Positions 9,314 through 17,551 of a stretch of DNA of 47,162 nucleotides are shown here, piece by piece. The position numbers and the translations under genes were made by a program. Position 1 is the first letter of the stretch. Each line of letters begins with the position of its first letter. The DNA lies in the NCBI GenBank assembly GCA_030156255.1, contig JASGMV010000029.1, positions 1 through 47,162 on the forward strand. Reading direction: 5' to 3'. The notes beneath the pieces were generated by a model that was given only the letters and a program-made list of their open reading frames with translations, ran no database searches and was not told the DNA's origin. Source of the stretch: Desulfovibrionales bacterium (lineage in GTDB: Bacteria; Desulfobacterota; Desulfovibrionia; Desulfovibrionales; Desulfovibrionaceae).

Positions 9314-10075
9314 TTATGGTCGGCCAAGACTCCGGTCGCGCTGCTCATTCCATTTGACCCAGGGATTCTGTGCATCCTGCTGACGGTTGAACGGTTCCGG
9401 AGCGTCATAGCGCCCGTCCGCCCGGATGTGGAACTCGTAACCGGCCGAGACGATTTTCATCCATTCCTCGGCCGTCACTTTCCGGGGACCGGCCACGGGC
9501 TTTGGCCCCTCGACCGCATGGACGGGGCCCGCCTCACCGGTTCCCTCGGGACGCCAGCGGTTGCTGACCTTTATTTTTCCGTCATAAACCCGGTACATGG
9601 CGTTCTTCGCCGCATCCACGCGCAGGCGGTAGACCGTGCCGGCCACGCCGGCCACGGCCGTGGGAGCGTTGACCTCGAACGCTCCGCCGGCTGCGTCGCC
9701 CAAAATATCCTTGACCGTGGCCCAGCAGTCGCCCATGGCCACATCCACCTCGATTTGGCGATTGGTCGTATCCGCCGAAGCCTTGACCAGGGAAAATTCC
9801 GCGCCCGAATCGAAACGGACCACGCTGCCTTCGGGCAGCGCCAGCTCCAAGCGGGCGCCCTTCTCCACGCGCACCTTGGACGGCGCGTTGATCTCGCCTC
9901 CTGGTTGGAGCTCCGAATTTCCAGATTTTTCAAGCAGAAGGACCCTTCCCTCCACCAGCGTCGCCCGCGCCGAGCCGGATACGGGCAGGTCGTAGTCCGA
10001 GGCCGCATAAGCCAACGCTGCGAGAAGGCCGCAGGCCAGCATCGCCGTCAGCCACACCAAGAGCGCGCGTTTCAT
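9314..10075 (-). CDS. Secreted FecR-domain protein
   Basis: 253 residues. A signal peptide (1-24, ending AYA) leads to a FecR-like beta domain: an effector-type core with LELALPEGSVVRFDSGAEFSL (residues 77-97) and the recurring APTAVAGVAGTVYRLRV segment (about 141-157), followed by a Pro-rich C-terminal part. FecR domains here are periplasmic and not linked to a sigma factor gene. It is last in the four-gene minus-strand operon and its ATG overlaps the stop of the preceding gene (ATGA, 10072-10075). A structural or peptidoglycan/envelope role is more likely than signalling; unproven. Confidence 0.85.
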   Translation of the reverse strand: MKRALLVWLTAMLACGLLAALAYAASDYDLPVSGSARATLVEGRVLLLEKSGNSELQPGGEINAPSKVRVEKGARLELALPEGSVVRFDSGAEFSLVKASADTTNRQIEVDVAMGDCWATVKDILGDAAGGAFEVNAPTAVAGVAGTVYRLRVDAAKNAMYRVYDGKIKVSNRWRPEGTGEAGPVHAVEGPKPVAGPRKVTAEEWMKIVSAGYEFHIRADGRYDAPEPFNRQQDAQNPWVKWNEQRDRSLGRP

Positions 10076-11124
10076 TGCAGCCCTCCTTCCGTTGCATCGG
10101 AGTTTGCATCAAGATGGGGCGTCGCGTCCGCTGCTCCCGGAGCGCCATCCGGCTCCTCGGGCGCCTGCGGTTCGACGATTTTATAGCTCAAGCTCCTCGA
10201 CGCCACATAACTGTCCAGTTTGGCGTACAATCCCACGGGATTGAGGATTTTGATGCTCCACACGGCCTCGATGCCTTCAGGCTGCATGGACAGGCTTTGC
10301 AATTGGGACTCCTGAACCAGGCTCAGCCAGTCATCCAGCAGCCGGTCGAATTCCTGCACGCCGTCCGACGCGTACCAGCCCTGCACCACAAGCTGTTTTT
10401 CCGACAGAGCGCCGGCGACGTCCCCCAGGGTGGACATGAATTTGCCCGCCATTTTGGCCCACAGGGTCGGTAAATCCGGCGACGTGGCGGACCACAGGGC
10501 GTTCGGGGTCATGAGCGACCCCTTCCAGAAGGGATCCTTGACCGACTGCGCCCGGTCGCCGCTCCCCTGGATGCGCGTTCCGGTCGGGACAAACTCCAAA
10601 CGGAGCAAGGGACCTTCCGCGTCGCTCTGCTCCATGTTGCACAGCCGCAGCAGCGATTGGATGAACTCCGAATCCTCGGGGGGTACGGAAACCAGCTCCA
10701 ACCGCACGGGAGCAGGTTTGGTTCGAAAGGAGAGCAAGCCGAGCTGCTCCAGGCAATCCCGCAAGGCTTGCCGATTGACCATGACGTCCGCCGTCAGGCT
10801 CAACCCGGAGACGCCCGACTGCTCGGAAAGCTCTTCGTAGCCGTAGACAAAATGGTCGGCTCCGTCGGACAGGTAGGATTCCAGAATCATCCTGCGATCC
10901 GGCGGCAGGGGGCGCGGGAGAATACTCAGGGCTTCCTGCTGCACGGCTTGCGCGAACACCTTTTCCAAAGCCAGGGGCTTGAGCGCCGATGGCGTCGAGG
11001 CCTCTTCGGTCATGGGCTGATGCGCCTCCACGCGCCGCGCCTCAGCGAAATTCGGAGCAAGAAGAAACAGGCCGGCGGCCAGGAAAGCCGAAACAAAAAC
11101 TCGCCAGAAAGCGGCTCGCATCAT
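10072..11124 (-). CDS. Secreted protein resembling flagellar FlgT N-domain
   Basis: 350 residues with a signal peptide (about 1-29, AFWRV then a hydrophobic run). The N-terminal third has a helix FAQAVQQEALSILP, then a SYLSDGADHFVYGYEEL strand set and VNRQALRDCLEQLGL: the layout seen in FlgT/LPP20-related envelope domains, where a variable helix is followed by strands and an 'xxALxxxLxxLGL' end. The middle (about 120-310) is a unique domain and the end is acidic and low complexity. ATG 11124 is chosen for GAGG eight bases upstream. Resemblance is by pattern only, hence modest confidence. Confidence 0.6.
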   Translation of the reverse strand: MMRAAFWRVFVSAFLAAGLFLLAPNFAEARRVEAHQPMTEEASTPSALKPLALEKVFAQAVQQEALSILPRPLPPDRRMILESYLSDGADHFVYGYEELSEQSGVSGLSLTADVMVNRQALRDCLEQLGLLSFRTKPAPVRLELVSVPPEDSEFIQSLLRLCNMEQSDAEGPLLRLEFVPTGTRIQGSGDRAQSVKDPFWKGSLMTPNALWSATSPDLPTLWAKMAGKFMSTLGDVAGALSEKQLVVQGWYASDGVQEFDRLLDDWLSLVQESQLQSLSMQPEGIEAVWSIKILNPVGLYAKLDSYVASRSLSYKIVEPQAPEEPDGAPGAADATPHLDANSDATEGGLQ

Positions 11125-11151
11125 TGAAACAACCTCGCGCATTGCGCAAAG

Positions 11152-11181
11152 CCCCGGGCGAAGCCGGAGCTTCGCCCGGGG
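11152..11181 (-). terminator. GC-rich hairpin between operon genes
   Basis: A perfect 13-bp stem, CCCCGGGCGAAGC with GCTTCGCCCGGGG, and a 4-base loop, located between the SLH gene and the next gene. On the minus strand only a short CTTTG follows, so it may attenuate or protect the mRNA rather than stop transcription fully. Confidence 0.6.
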
Positions 11182-11197
11182 CGGATCATCCATAGGA

Positions 11198-12385
11198 TCA
11201 GCGTTTTTCGAATGGGGACAGAACCCGTTTCAACTCGCGGATGGACAGCAGCGCGTCCACGCCGGCTACGGGCGCCGCGGGTTTGAACAGGCCGAAGTCC
11301 TTGTCCGCGCCCATAAGCCCCCGCGTGGTCGCCACCATGGCCGCGTTGAAGGCGGGATGGCTGGAGGGCAAATCCGGGAACGGCGACGTCTCGCCGATAA
11401 ACTTGGTGGACAGGGCTTCGTCGTGCATGGCCCGGACAATGAGGTCCTGGAAGATCATCGCCATCTCGACCCGTGTGATGTTCTCATCGGGCCGGAAGGT
11501 TCCGTCCGGATAGACCTCCAAGCCCTGCACCCCGTATTCGATCACCTCTTCGATGTCGGCCTTGAGGGGATGGTCTTGGATGTCCTCGGGGGAAGCCGCC
11601 TGCTTTTTCGCCGCTGCCTGGTCGGGTGTCTGGAATTGCAGCTGCTCGACCGGCGTGGTCTTGGTGTAGAAGCGGGCGATGTTCAACTCTTCGGCCAGCA
11701 GTCCGGCCATGTCGGCGCGGGACAACTCCTCCACCAGGACGATGCTTTTGCCGAGATCCGTGACCGGCGCGGCGCGGCGGGCCTTTTGCAGCAGTTGCCA
11801 GCGCTGGTCGGCCTGCTCTTCGAAGCCGCTCTTGAGCGCCATGACCTGGGCGTATTGCTCGGAGGCTTCATCGAATTCAAGCGCGTAGAGAGCGGCCTCG
11901 CCGTAATAGAAAGGAACGGACGGGTCCGTGGGGGCCAGAACCTTGGCGCGCTGGGCGTCCGCCCGCACGTCTTTCATGAGGCGCCACTGGGCCTTGCCGC
12001 CCTGCCGCATGACGGCGGTCAGGGCGCGGATTTCCAGCACCAGCGCCTGGACCCGTTCGGAATCGTTGTCCGCCTCGCGCACGCCGTCTTTGGTCAACGA
12101 CAATGCGTCGTCAGGGTCCTTGCCTTCGAGGACGTCCACCAGTCCTTTGCCGGCCAGAGCCGGACCAAAGTCGTCATCCAATTGCAGGGCGAGATCGAAT
12201 TCCTCGCCGGCTTTTTCCACATCGCCCTGATCCAGCAGGCGCAGGCCGACTTTAAAATGATGTTCGGGCGTATCCATGGCCCCGCGCGGCGTCCTCGCCT
12301 TGCCGGCGCAGCCGGCCATGGCGGCGGCCGCAAGCAACATGCAAGCCAGAATGAGATATTTCGTCAAAGAGCGACGAATCGACAT
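11198..12385 (-). CDS. TPR lipoprotein with a C-terminal SLH domain
   Basis: 395 residues. The signal segment ends with lipobox A-M-A-G-C (Cys near residue 26), giving a lipid-anchored envelope protein. TPR-like helices occupy about 40-240 (HHFKVGLRLLDQGDVEKAGEEF and similar units). A single S-layer-homology domain follows at about 270-395, with VYPDGTFRPDENITRVEMAMI at its core. SLH domains bind cell-wall or S-layer polymers; a single copy on a lipoprotein could bridge the outer membrane and peptidoglycan. It is second in the sigma54-linked operon, 31 bases after the LPP20-like gene. Confidence 0.88.
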   Translation of the reverse strand: MSIRRSLTKYLILACMLLAAAAMAGCAGKARTPRGAMDTPEHHFKVGLRLLDQGDVEKAGEEFDLALQLDDDFGPALAGKGLVDVLEGKDPDDALSLTKDGVREADNDSERVQALVLEIRALTAVMRQGGKAQWRLMKDVRADAQRAKVLAPTDPSVPFYYGEAALYALEFDEASEQYAQVMALKSGFEEQADQRWQLLQKARRAAPVTDLGKSIVLVEELSRADMAGLLAEELNIARFYTKTTPVEQLQFQTPDQAAAKKQAASPEDIQDHPLKADIEEVIEYGVQGLEVYPDGTFRPDENITRVEMAMIFQDLIVRAMHDEALSTKFIGETSPFPDLPSSHPAFNAAMVATTRGLMGADKDFGLFKPAAPVAGVDALLSIRELKRVLSPFEKR

Positions 12386-12416
12386 GCTCCACCTCGAATG
12401 CTGGAGGTTGGACGGA

Positions 12417-13298
12417 TTAATCCAAAACGATCATGACCTTGCACTTCTCCAACACGTCGGAGTCCTTGGAGAGCTGCTTGATCTGCTGGGCCTGGTCGTT
12501 GGAGACCATCAGGTTGGTGCGGGCCTTGCCGCTGACGTCCTTGGCCTTGACCTGCAAGGGCGTGGAGGCGATGCGAGGATTCTGCGCGGCGGACTCCACG
12601 TTTTTGGCGTATCCGGCCATACCCTGCTGAATGGCGTACTCGCGGCTGACCATGACGGAGCCGTAGACTTCCTCGCCGTTTTCATCCACGATTTTGGGGC
12701 TCATGGCCGGCCGCAGGCTCAGGCCTCTGGCGTCGATCAGCAGCCCGGTGTAATTTACGGCCGGAGTTTCGGGCGCCGGCTGCGCCTTGGGCTCCGGTTC
12801 GGGCGTCGGCTGCGCCTTGGGCTCCGGCGCCGCCATGGTTTTGAACGGCGCGTTGTTGGGAATCAGCAACCCGGAAAGGCGTCCATGCAGGGGAATGCCG
12901 ACCGTAATCTCCACCGATCCGTCGGAAAGATAGGTCGGCGGCCCCATCACCTTGGAATTTTGCAAAAATCCGGAGACCTGGCTGACAACCACGTCCGAAG
13001 TCACCATGTAGTCCTCGACCGTGGTGGCCGAGTCGATTTGCACGCCTTTGACGATTTCCAGAAGGTTCCGTCTGGCGACCACCGTGGCGGCCCGCACCGC
13101 CATGCCCCTCTTTTGGGCCATGTTCACCGCGTTGGCCGGCGGAGCGCCGATGCCCGTGGCGGTGATCATGCCCGTTTGCCAGTTGATCTGGCCATTGTCG
13201 AAGTACTGGACAAAAGCGTTGCTCTCTTCAGCGACGACGAGACAAGGCGTCAACAACAACGCGGCCATCGCCACTGTAAGCATCAACGTGCGTTTCAT
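12417..13298 (-). CDS. LPP20-like (FlgP-like) secreted protein
   Basis: 293 residues. A signal peptide (1-23) is followed by the LPP20-type domain: INWQTGMITATGIGAPP, an Ala-rich helix ending RNLLEIVKGVQID, then VSGFLQNSKVMG and SDGSVEITVGIPL (about 30-150). In Vibrio and Campylobacter, LPP20-family FlgP forms flagellar outer-ring or basal-disk parts; the resemblance is at domain level. The middle has a PEPKAQP repeat linker (about 158-178), then a second beta domain. ATG 13298 has GGAGG eight bases ahead; longer readings to 13472 lack support. It is the first gene behind the sigma54-type promoter at 13393-13408. Confidence 0.75.
   Translation of the reverse strand: MKRTLMLTVAMAALLLTPCLVVAEESNAFVQYFDNGQINWQTGMITATGIGAPPANAVNMAQKRGMAVRAATVVARRNLLEIVKGVQIDSATTVEDYMVTSDVVVSQVSGFLQNSKVMGPPTYLSDGSVEITVGIPLHGRLSGLLIPNNAPFKTMAAPEPKAQPTPEPEPKAQPAPETPAVNYTGLLIDARGLSLRPAMSPKIVDENGEEVYGSVMVSREYAIQQGMAGYAKNVESAAQNPRIASTPLQVKAKDVSGKARTNLMVSNDQAQQIKQLSKDSDVLEKCKVMIVLD
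12768..12827 (-). repeat. Two tandem 30-bp units in coding linker
   Basis: Units at 12768-12797 and 12798-12827 are nearly identical and translate to a Pro/Glu/Lys-rich repeat (PEPKAQP...). It is a flexible linker in the LPP20-like protein; unit number may vary between strains. Confidence 0.75.
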
Positions 13299-13392
13299 TC
13301 CTTTTCCTCCTTGATGAACCTGCAACAGTCCAAAAGGCGTTTGATGCAATCGGTCTTGATTCGACCAGTTTTTACCCTGCATACTGGTTGAA

Positions 13393-13408
13393 AGCAAGCC
13401 CGTCGCCA
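13393..13408 (-). promoter_or_regulatory. Sigma54 (RpoN)-type promoter for envelope operon
   Basis: On the minus strand the 16 bases read TGGCGACGGGCTTGCT: the invariant GG (-24) and GC (-12) are exactly 10 bases apart and the TTGC core is complete. The predicted start is near 13382, giving an 84-base leader to ATG 13298. An activator of the sigma54 class would be needed; none is encoded in the window. Confidence 0.75.
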
Positions 13409-13492
13409 GGGAATCCTTGCGTCCTGCAACTCTATGGGCTACTTCATGGAAAGGATCAAGGTCAGGAAGCAATGCATTAAAGGAGCTCGACG

Positions 13493-13984
13493 ATGGAACT
13501 TATTCTCATGCAACATGGCGCCGCCTTGTCCAAGGAAATCAACCCGGAGCGGCCGCTGAGCCCGGTCGGGCGCGATCAGGCGGCTCGAACCGGAAAACTG
13601 TTGCGCAATATGGGACTGCATTTTACCGCCATTCTATCGAGCCCCAAGGCCAGGGCCGTGGAGACCGCTGTCATCGTCGCCGAGGCCGTGGGCTATCCCA
13701 AACAGCGCATTCACGCCGACGAAGTCTTTCTACCCAAGACCCAGCCGAAACGCACGGCGGAATTCCTGAGCCAGTTCCCGGGCGACGCCCGCGTGCTGGC
13801 GGTCGGGCATCTGCCCAATCTGGCGGACCTGGCCTCGTTTACGCTCACTCCGGGGCCGCCGCTGCAAATCGTGTTTGAAAACGCCGGGCTTACGTGCCTG
13901 GATCTCGGCGCTCCCACCGTCCGAAGCGGCTCGCTGGCCTACCATCTGTCCCCGCGGCTCATTCAGATGATGGTCGGGCGGTAG
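13493..13984 (+). CDS. sixA: SixA-like histidine phosphatase
   Basis: 163 residues, a compact member of the histidine phosphatase branch. The RHG-type motif is MQHGAALS (residues 6-13; Gln replaces the usual Arg, as in many SixA proteins). SSPKARAVETA carries the second conserved Arg (about 50-60), and VGHLPNL holds the second catalytic His near residue 104. SixA dephosphorylates His-phosphotransfer proteins such as ArcB or PtsP; the partner here is unknown. AAAGGAG precedes the start. It is divergent from the LPP20-like operon and stands alone. Confidence 0.88.
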   Translation: MELILMQHGAALSKEINPERPLSPVGRDQAARTGKLLRNMGLHFTAILSSPKARAVETAVIVAEAVGYPKQRIHADEVFLPKTQPKRTAEFLSQFPGDARVLAVGHLPNLADLASFTLTPGPPLQIVFENAGLTCLDLGAPTVRSGSLAYHLSPRLIQMMVGR

Positions 13985-14114
13985 CGGCGCTCCTCGGGAA
14001 AACGCCCCCTTCCCGCGTTGTCCTGTATCCCCTTTTGTAGGGGGCGATCCGTAAAAAAATTTCGGCGGGCGGACGGGATTTCAAAGCAGATTTGCCGCAG
14101 CCGAGGCCAAGCGG

Positions 14115-14891
14115 CTACACCAGCGGCTGCTGAGCCCGGCCGAAGCATCGTTTTCGCACCAGCAAGACGGCGGCCGAGGTCGAGAGGGCGGCGGAGGCGG
14201 CCAGCATCAACATCACCACGATCTGGTACCGGATGGACGCCAAAGGATCGGCGCCGGCGAGAATCTGTCCGGTCATCATCCCGGGTAAAAAAACCACGCC
14301 CACGCCCATCATGGCGTTGATGGACGGAATCATGCCGGCCTTGATGGCGTCGCTGGCGAGATCCCGGCTGGCCTCCCAATCCGTGGCGCCGAGGCACAGC
14401 CGCATCTCCACCATTTCCCGTTTGGACCGCAAATCCGCCATCAGCCGCTCCAGGGCCACGGCCAATGAACTCATGGAGTTGCCGACGACCATGCCGCCGA
14501 TGGGGATCAGGTACATGGGATCGTACCACGGCTTGGCCTGGATGATCACCCCCGTCACCATGGCCGCGACCAGCAGGTAGGGGGCGAACATCGAAAAAAA
14601 CACCGGGAGCCGAAAACGGACGGCTTTCGTTTTGATCCGCGACCCTACGATATGCGTCGCCGCGGCGACCATGAAGGAAAAAACCAGCAGGGAAACCAGT
14701 TTCACCGGGCAGGCGAAAATGTAGGTCAGCGCGTAGCCCATGATGAAAAGCTGAGCGAAAGTCCGGATGGCTCCTACGGCGAGGTCCCTGGCCAGGCCCA
14801 GCCTGAACAGAATCGAGCACCCCTGGGCCAGAAAGATAAAACCCAGTCCGATGAACAGCTGCAGCGTTCCGATATTCTGGAGGTGCGTCAT
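14115..14891 (-). CDS. fetB: FetB-like ABC transporter membrane subunit
   Basis: 258 residues, about seven hydrophobic segments, of the YbbM/FetB family. The recognisable core is IPIGGMVVGNSMSSLAVAL (about 118-136), followed by the cytosolic loop ERLMADLRSKREMVEMRLCLGA and LPGMMTGQILAGADP (about 205-219). In E. coli FetAB exports iron and protects against peroxide stress. ATG 14891 is chosen because it overlaps the fetA stop (ATGA); the frame stays open to 15401, but the extension is non-homologous reading through fetA. Confidence 0.9.
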   Translation of the reverse strand: MTHLQNIGTLQLFIGLGFIFLAQGCSILFRLGLARDLAVGAIRTFAQLFIMGYALTYIFACPVKLVSLLVFSFMVAAATHIVGSRIKTKAVRFRLPVFFSMFAPYLLVAAMVTGVIIQAKPWYDPMYLIPIGGMVVGNSMSSLAVALERLMADLRSKREMVEMRLCLGATDWEASRDLASDAIKAGMIPSINAMMGVGVVFLPGMMTGQILAGADPLASIRYQIVVMLMLAASAALSTSAAVLLVRKRCFGRAQQPLV

Positions 14892-15559
14892 TCGATCCTC
14901 GCCGTACCGTTCCGGACGCTCAGCGTCCGGAGGTTGTCGACCGGGATGACCTGCGTCCCGTGGGTGACGAGCAGGATGGTCTGCCCTTTTTCGCGATGCA
15001 GCCAGGCGATCCGGTCCAGGACAACGGCGGCGTTGTCCTGGTCCAGAGCCGACGTCGGCTCGTCCAGCAGCAGAATGTCGGGAGACAGGACCAGCGCCCG
15101 CAACAGGCAGACGCGTTGCTTCTGTCCCACGGAAAGCTTGTCCGCCGGCCGGTCCAGGTCCACGCCGTCCAACCGAAGTTCGCGCATCAGCTCCAGCAGG
15201 CGTTCGCGGCCGGGGCGCTCCAGAGCGGCGTTCGCTTTGAAGGTGAAAGGAAGCAGAATGTTGTCCTCGACCCCGCCTTCGACCATCAGAGGCGATTGGT
15301 GCAGGTACAGGACCTTGCTCCGAAGCTCCGGCGCCGGGATTCGGTTCACCGGCCGCCCCCGCAACAGAACGGCGCCCGAGGAAGGAAGGATCAGGCGGCA
15401 CAGAAGCCTCAATAGAGTGGACTTGCCGGCGCCCGACGGCCCTTTGACCACGTAAAACCCGCCGGCCTCGATATCGAGGTTGACGTCACGGAGCAACGTT
15501 TCGCCTTCGGAGGGGGCGTAGCTCAGAGCCCGGACGGACAGGATCGGCTGGTCCAGCAT
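14888..15559 (-). CDS. fetA: FetA-like ABC transporter ATPase
   Basis: 223-residue nucleotide-binding subunit of the FetAB-type iron exporter. Walker A GPSGAGKST (about 40-48), Q-loop LHQSPLM, signature LSVGQKQR, Walker B ILLLDEP with catalytic Glu and the switch His in VTHG are all intact, so ATP hydrolysis is expected. It precedes fetB with an ATGA overlap. Substrate is inferred from the fused FetB type rather than from the ATPase itself. It is 120 bases after proC, with a strong hairpin between. Confidence 0.92.
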   Translation of the reverse strand: MLDQPILSVRALSYAPSEGETLLRDVNLDIEAGGFYVVKGPSGAGKSTLLRLLCRLILPSSGAVLLRGRPVNRIPAPELRSKVLYLHQSPLMVEGGVEDNILLPFTFKANAALERPGRERLLELMRELRLDGVDLDRPADKLSVGQKQRVCLLRALVLSPDILLLDEPTSALDQDNAAVVLDRIAWLHREKGQTILLVTHGTQVIPVDNLRTLSVRNGTARIE

Positions 15560-15638
15560 AGGCCGCTCTTACAATAGCCGGCTGAGGCTCGAAATGATTA
15601 TTGAAGCGTCTTGCGCTGCGGGTTCGGATCGAGGCGAC

Positions 15639-15673
15639 ATCGTCCGCCGCAGCTTCTCGCTGCGGCGGACGAT
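15639..15673 (-). terminator. Hairpin after proC
   Basis: A perfect 15-bp stem, ATCGTCCGCCGCAGC with its complement, and a 5-base loop. On the minus strand it lies 7 bases after the proC stop but lacks a trailing U-run; on the plus strand it is followed by a T-rich tract. It probably weakens read-through into fetA. Confidence 0.6.
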
Positions 15674-15679
15674 ATTTTC

Positions 15680-16483
15680 TTATTCTTCTCCCAGCTCCAC
15701 GCTGCGATCGAAAGCCGCTTCGGCCGCGTCGATAATGGCCGCGCGCACGGCGCAACGATCCAGATGCGTCAAACCGCGCACCGTCGTTCCTCCCGGAGAG
15801 GTGACCAGTTCGCGCAGCACGCTCGCGTGGCGTTCGGACTGCAGGGCCATGGCGCTGGTTCCTTCAAACAGGCCAAGCACCATCGCCGTGGCCATATCCC
15901 GGGGCAAACCCAGGCTGACGGCCGACTCGATGAGCGCCTCCATGAAGTACAACACGTACGCCGGACCGGAGCCGATCACCGCGGTAAAGGCGTCGAACTG
16001 TTTTTCGGACAACACGTGCGCCTGCCCCAGGGGCTCGAACAGCCCCAGAACGGTTTGCGCCGTTTCTTCGGACAGCAGGGGGTCCTCCAGGCAAACGGCG
16101 AACACGCCTTTGCGCACCAGGGCCGGCGTGTTGGGCATGACCCGAACCACCGGCAGCTTGCCGCCGGTCCACTCCCGCAGGGTTGTGGACGTCACGCCGG
16201 CGGCGATGGAGACCAGGCAAGCGCCGGATTTGGCCGCGCCGGCCGCGACAGGAGCCGCAGCGCCCAGATGCTGCGGCTTGACCGCCATGACGATGATGTC
16301 GCAGCTTGCGGCCAGCTCCTCCGCCGAAGCGTACGCCGTAAGACCGATCTCTTTGGAAAGCGCCTCCAGTTTGTCCCGGTCGATGTCAAAAGCGTGCAGC
16401 TGAAGGTCGTTACGGCCGGCCAATCCCCGAAGGATCGCCGAACCCATGGCGCCTGCGCCGATGAATCCCACGCTTGTAGGCAT
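15680..16483 (-). CDS. proC: Pyrroline-5-carboxylate reductase
   Basis: 267 residues, last step of proline synthesis: NAD(P)H reduction of pyrroline-5-carboxylate. N-terminal Rossmann fold GFIGAGAMGSAILRGL (residues 6-21), cofactor loop AVKPQ near 89, and the C-terminal family signature VTSPGGTTVRGL (about 230-241) are clear; GSGPAYV (about 171-177) is the substrate-helix motif. Normal length. It begins 1 base after the ndk stop, so the two are co-transcribed. Confidence 0.96.
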   Translation of the reverse strand: MPTSVGFIGAGAMGSAILRGLAGRNDLQLHAFDIDRDKLEALSKEIGLTAYASAEELAASCDIIVMAVKPQHLGAAAPVAAGAAKSGACLVSIAAGVTSTTLREWTGGKLPVVRVMPNTPALVRKGVFAVCLEDPLLSEETAQTVLGLFEPLGQAHVLSEKQFDAFTAVIGSGPAYVLYFMEALIESAVSLGLPRDMATAMVLGLFEGTSAMALQSERHASVLRELVTSPGGTTVRGLTHLDRCAVRAAIIDAAEAAFDRSVELGEE

Positions 16484-16484
16484 G

Positions 16485-16904
16485 TTACCCTACCTGTTCC
16501 AACTGATTGAAGAAGTAGGACGTCTCCACGGCCGCCGTCTCAGGGGCGTCGGAGCCGTGCACGGAATTGGCCTCGATGTTCAGGGCGAAACGTTTGCGGA
16601 TGGTGCCCTCTTCGGCCTGCTCGGGGTTGGTGGCGCCCATGAGCTTGCGATATTTCTCGATGGCGCCCTCGGCCTCGAGAACGGAGACCACCACCGGACC
16701 GGAAATCATGTACGCGACCAGGTCGTTGAAGAAGGGACGCTCCTTGTGCACGGCGTAAAACCCTTCCGCCTGCTCTTTGGTCAATTGGATCATTTTCATG
16801 GCCTTGATCTTCAGGCCGGCGTCGGAAATCATTTTCAGAATGTCCCCGATGAGTCCGCGCTGCACGGCGTCGGGTTTGATGATGGACAAAGTCAGTTGGC
16901 TCAT
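16485..16904 (-). CDS. ndk: Nucleoside diphosphate kinase
   Basis: 139 residues, normal for bacterial Ndk, which balances nucleoside triphosphates by ping-pong phosphate transfer. The start [10 protein letters not shown], and the active-site NSVHGSDA with the phosphorylated His (about residue 116), are intact. The frame is open further upstream to 16979, but ATG 16904 has AAGGAG 11 bases before it and matches the family N-terminus. First gene of ndk-proC. Confidence 0.97.
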   Translation of the reverse strand: MSQLTLSIIKPDAVQRGLIGDILKMISDAGLKIKAMKMIQLTKEQAEGFYAVHKERPFFNDLVAYMISGPVVVSVLEAEGAIEKYRKLMGATNPEQAEEGTIRKRFALNIEANSVHGSDAPETAAVETSYFFNQLEQVG

Positions 16905-17045
16905 AATCTTTTTTCTCCTTTCAAAGTGTCTCCATCCTGGACCGCTCCCTACACTGAAACGGTTTCCGAGGCAATCCAAGCCGCCAGAAACGCATTAAAA
17001 AGCGCCCTCACCGGCTCAACGTCGGGAAAATTGAGATACTTTCCC

Positions 17046-17072
17046 TAAAGTCAAAGAAAAAAATGCCGATGA
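17046..17072 (+). promoter_or_regulatory. Sigma28 (FliA)-type promoter
   Basis: TAAA at 17046-17049, exactly 15 bases of A-rich spacer, then GCCGATGA at 17065-17072 (one mismatch to GCCGATAA). The ATG is 47 bases past the -10, almost the same layout as the promoter at 691-718. Sequence match only. Confidence 0.75.
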
Positions 17073-17118
17073 GGTTATTAGCTGACTAACAAGGTCAAAC
17101 CTCAACGGAGCAGAAACC

Positions 17119-17535
17119 ATGTTGACCCGTATGCTCAAAGCCCAGGCGTTCAAGCAGGCGCAACAACTTTTCGCCCAGGGCAAAGTCCAGGAAGCCACGG
17201 AATTGCTTGAGCATCTTCAAGAAGAGTATGTGACGCTTTGTGACGAAAACAAGGCGTTGCGATCCCAGCTTTCGGAAGTGGCGGAAGTTTTGGACATGTC
17301 CGAGCACATGGAATTTGACGGACAAAAGTATTGGATCAATGAAGAAAATGAACGCAAGGGCCCGTTCTGCCAGATCTGCTACGACCGGGACGGCCTGCTC
17401 ATACGGCTCCAGGAAAGAAGCCGTCATTTTCTCTGCCACGGCTGCGGCAGCCATTATCCTCGCGCGGATTCGGCCAACGGCGACGCAACGCCCGAGGCCC
17501 AAGTCCAAAAGCGGGTCGTCAGCCTCTTCAAATAA
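17119..17535 (+). CDS. Unknown zinc-ribbon-like protein, flagellar-type promoter
   Basis: 138 residues. An N-terminal helical hairpin resembling a TPR (AQQLFAQGKVQEATELLEHL, about 13-32) continues into a coiled coil to about residue 60. A C-terminal zinc-ribbon-like part has CQIC near 84-87 and CHGC near 105-108, the four-cysteine spacing of a rubredoxin-type knuckle. No named family is recognised. The start is supported by ACGGAG upstream. The sigma28-type promoter suggests production with late flagellar or chemotaxis genes; an adaptor role is conceivable but not shown. Confidence 0.8.
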   Translation: MLTRMLKAQAFKQAQQLFAQGKVQEATELLEHLQEEYVTLCDENKALRSQLSEVAEVLDMSEHMEFDGQKYWINEENERKGPFCQICYDRDGLLIRLQERSRHFLCHGCGSHYPRADSANGDATPEAQVQKRVVSLFK

Positions 17536-17551
17536 ACCGTCCCGCCGTTCT

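Noticed and set aside
12768-12827. Direct repeat as a CRISPR or mobile element
   Set aside because: Only two 30-bp units, in frame within a coding region as a Pro-rich linker.
14892-15401. Extension of fetB upstream through fetA
   Set aside because: The added sequence is Arg/Pro-rich shadow of fetA; the ATGA overlap gives a natural start.
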